A stretch of DNA of 31,117 nt. Origin: Clostridiaceae bacterium. Its GTDB lineage: Bacteria > Bacillota_A > Clostridia > Clostridiales > Clostridiaceae. How positions within the stretch are numbered: the stretch's first letter is position 1; every line of letters begins with the position of its first letter. Below the pieces are notes generated by a model. The model had not been told where the DNA came from. It was given only the letters and a program-made list of their open reading frames with translations, and made no database searches. Shown in pieces: positions 31,116-31,117 of the stretch. The DNA lies in contig JAQSXU010000035.1 in assembly GCA_029256485.1 (NCBI GenBank), positions 1-31,117 on the forward strand, in the 5' to 3' direction. A program made the translations under genes and the position numbers.

Positions 31116-31117
31116 AA

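Overview
The window is low-GC Firmicutes DNA, most likely a Clostridium-type anaerobic spore former. The signs are strong AGGAGG-type ribosome sites, TTGACA/TATAAT promoters, a pheST T-box, a 2-oxoacid:ferredoxin oxidoreductase, phosphate butyryltransferase, and spore-coat-like genes. No rRNA, tRNA or CRISPR array is present. Nearly everything outside 0.8-4.0 kb and 17.4-20.7 kb is read from the minus strand.

Layout: the first 42 bases hold the start of a minus-strand gene resembling phospho-sugar mutase. Then come ribosomal protein L25 (minus), an Orn/Lys/Arg decarboxylase (plus) and a 53-residue Cys-containing protein with its own promoter. An IS1595-like element (2881-4223) follows; its transposase is full length but has lost its catalytic residues, and a cluster of hairpins lies between that gene and the right inverted repeat. 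After an unidentified coiled-coil-like protein come two minus-strand transcription blocks. One is glnA-ptb-iorA-iorB, which fits ferredoxin-dependent oxidation of amino-acid-derived 2-oxoacids to acyl-CoA and acyl-phosphate. The other is U32 protein-mutS2-DUF523-FMN dehydrogenase.

From 16.3 to 20.7 kb lies an accessory-looking segment: a GT4 glycosyltransferase, two propeller-like proteins of unknown function, a protein like a clostridial spore-coat-associated family, and a 158-bp MITE whose ends match the IS1595-like element. A cysteine desulfurase/DUF3343 pair and zapA follow.

The last 8 kb is housekeeping: infC-rpmI-rplT, ktrB-ktrA-trmH, and pheS-pheT behind a Phe T-box leader, all on the minus strand. 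Two ~110-bp near-identical direct repeats sit here. One lies inside the T-box leader between stem I and the antiterminator region; the other overlaps the 3' end of trmH.

The points most worth following up are the catalytically dead but open transposase with its structured 3' region, the repeat inside the T-box leader, the small Cys protein locus, and the probable AUU start of infC.
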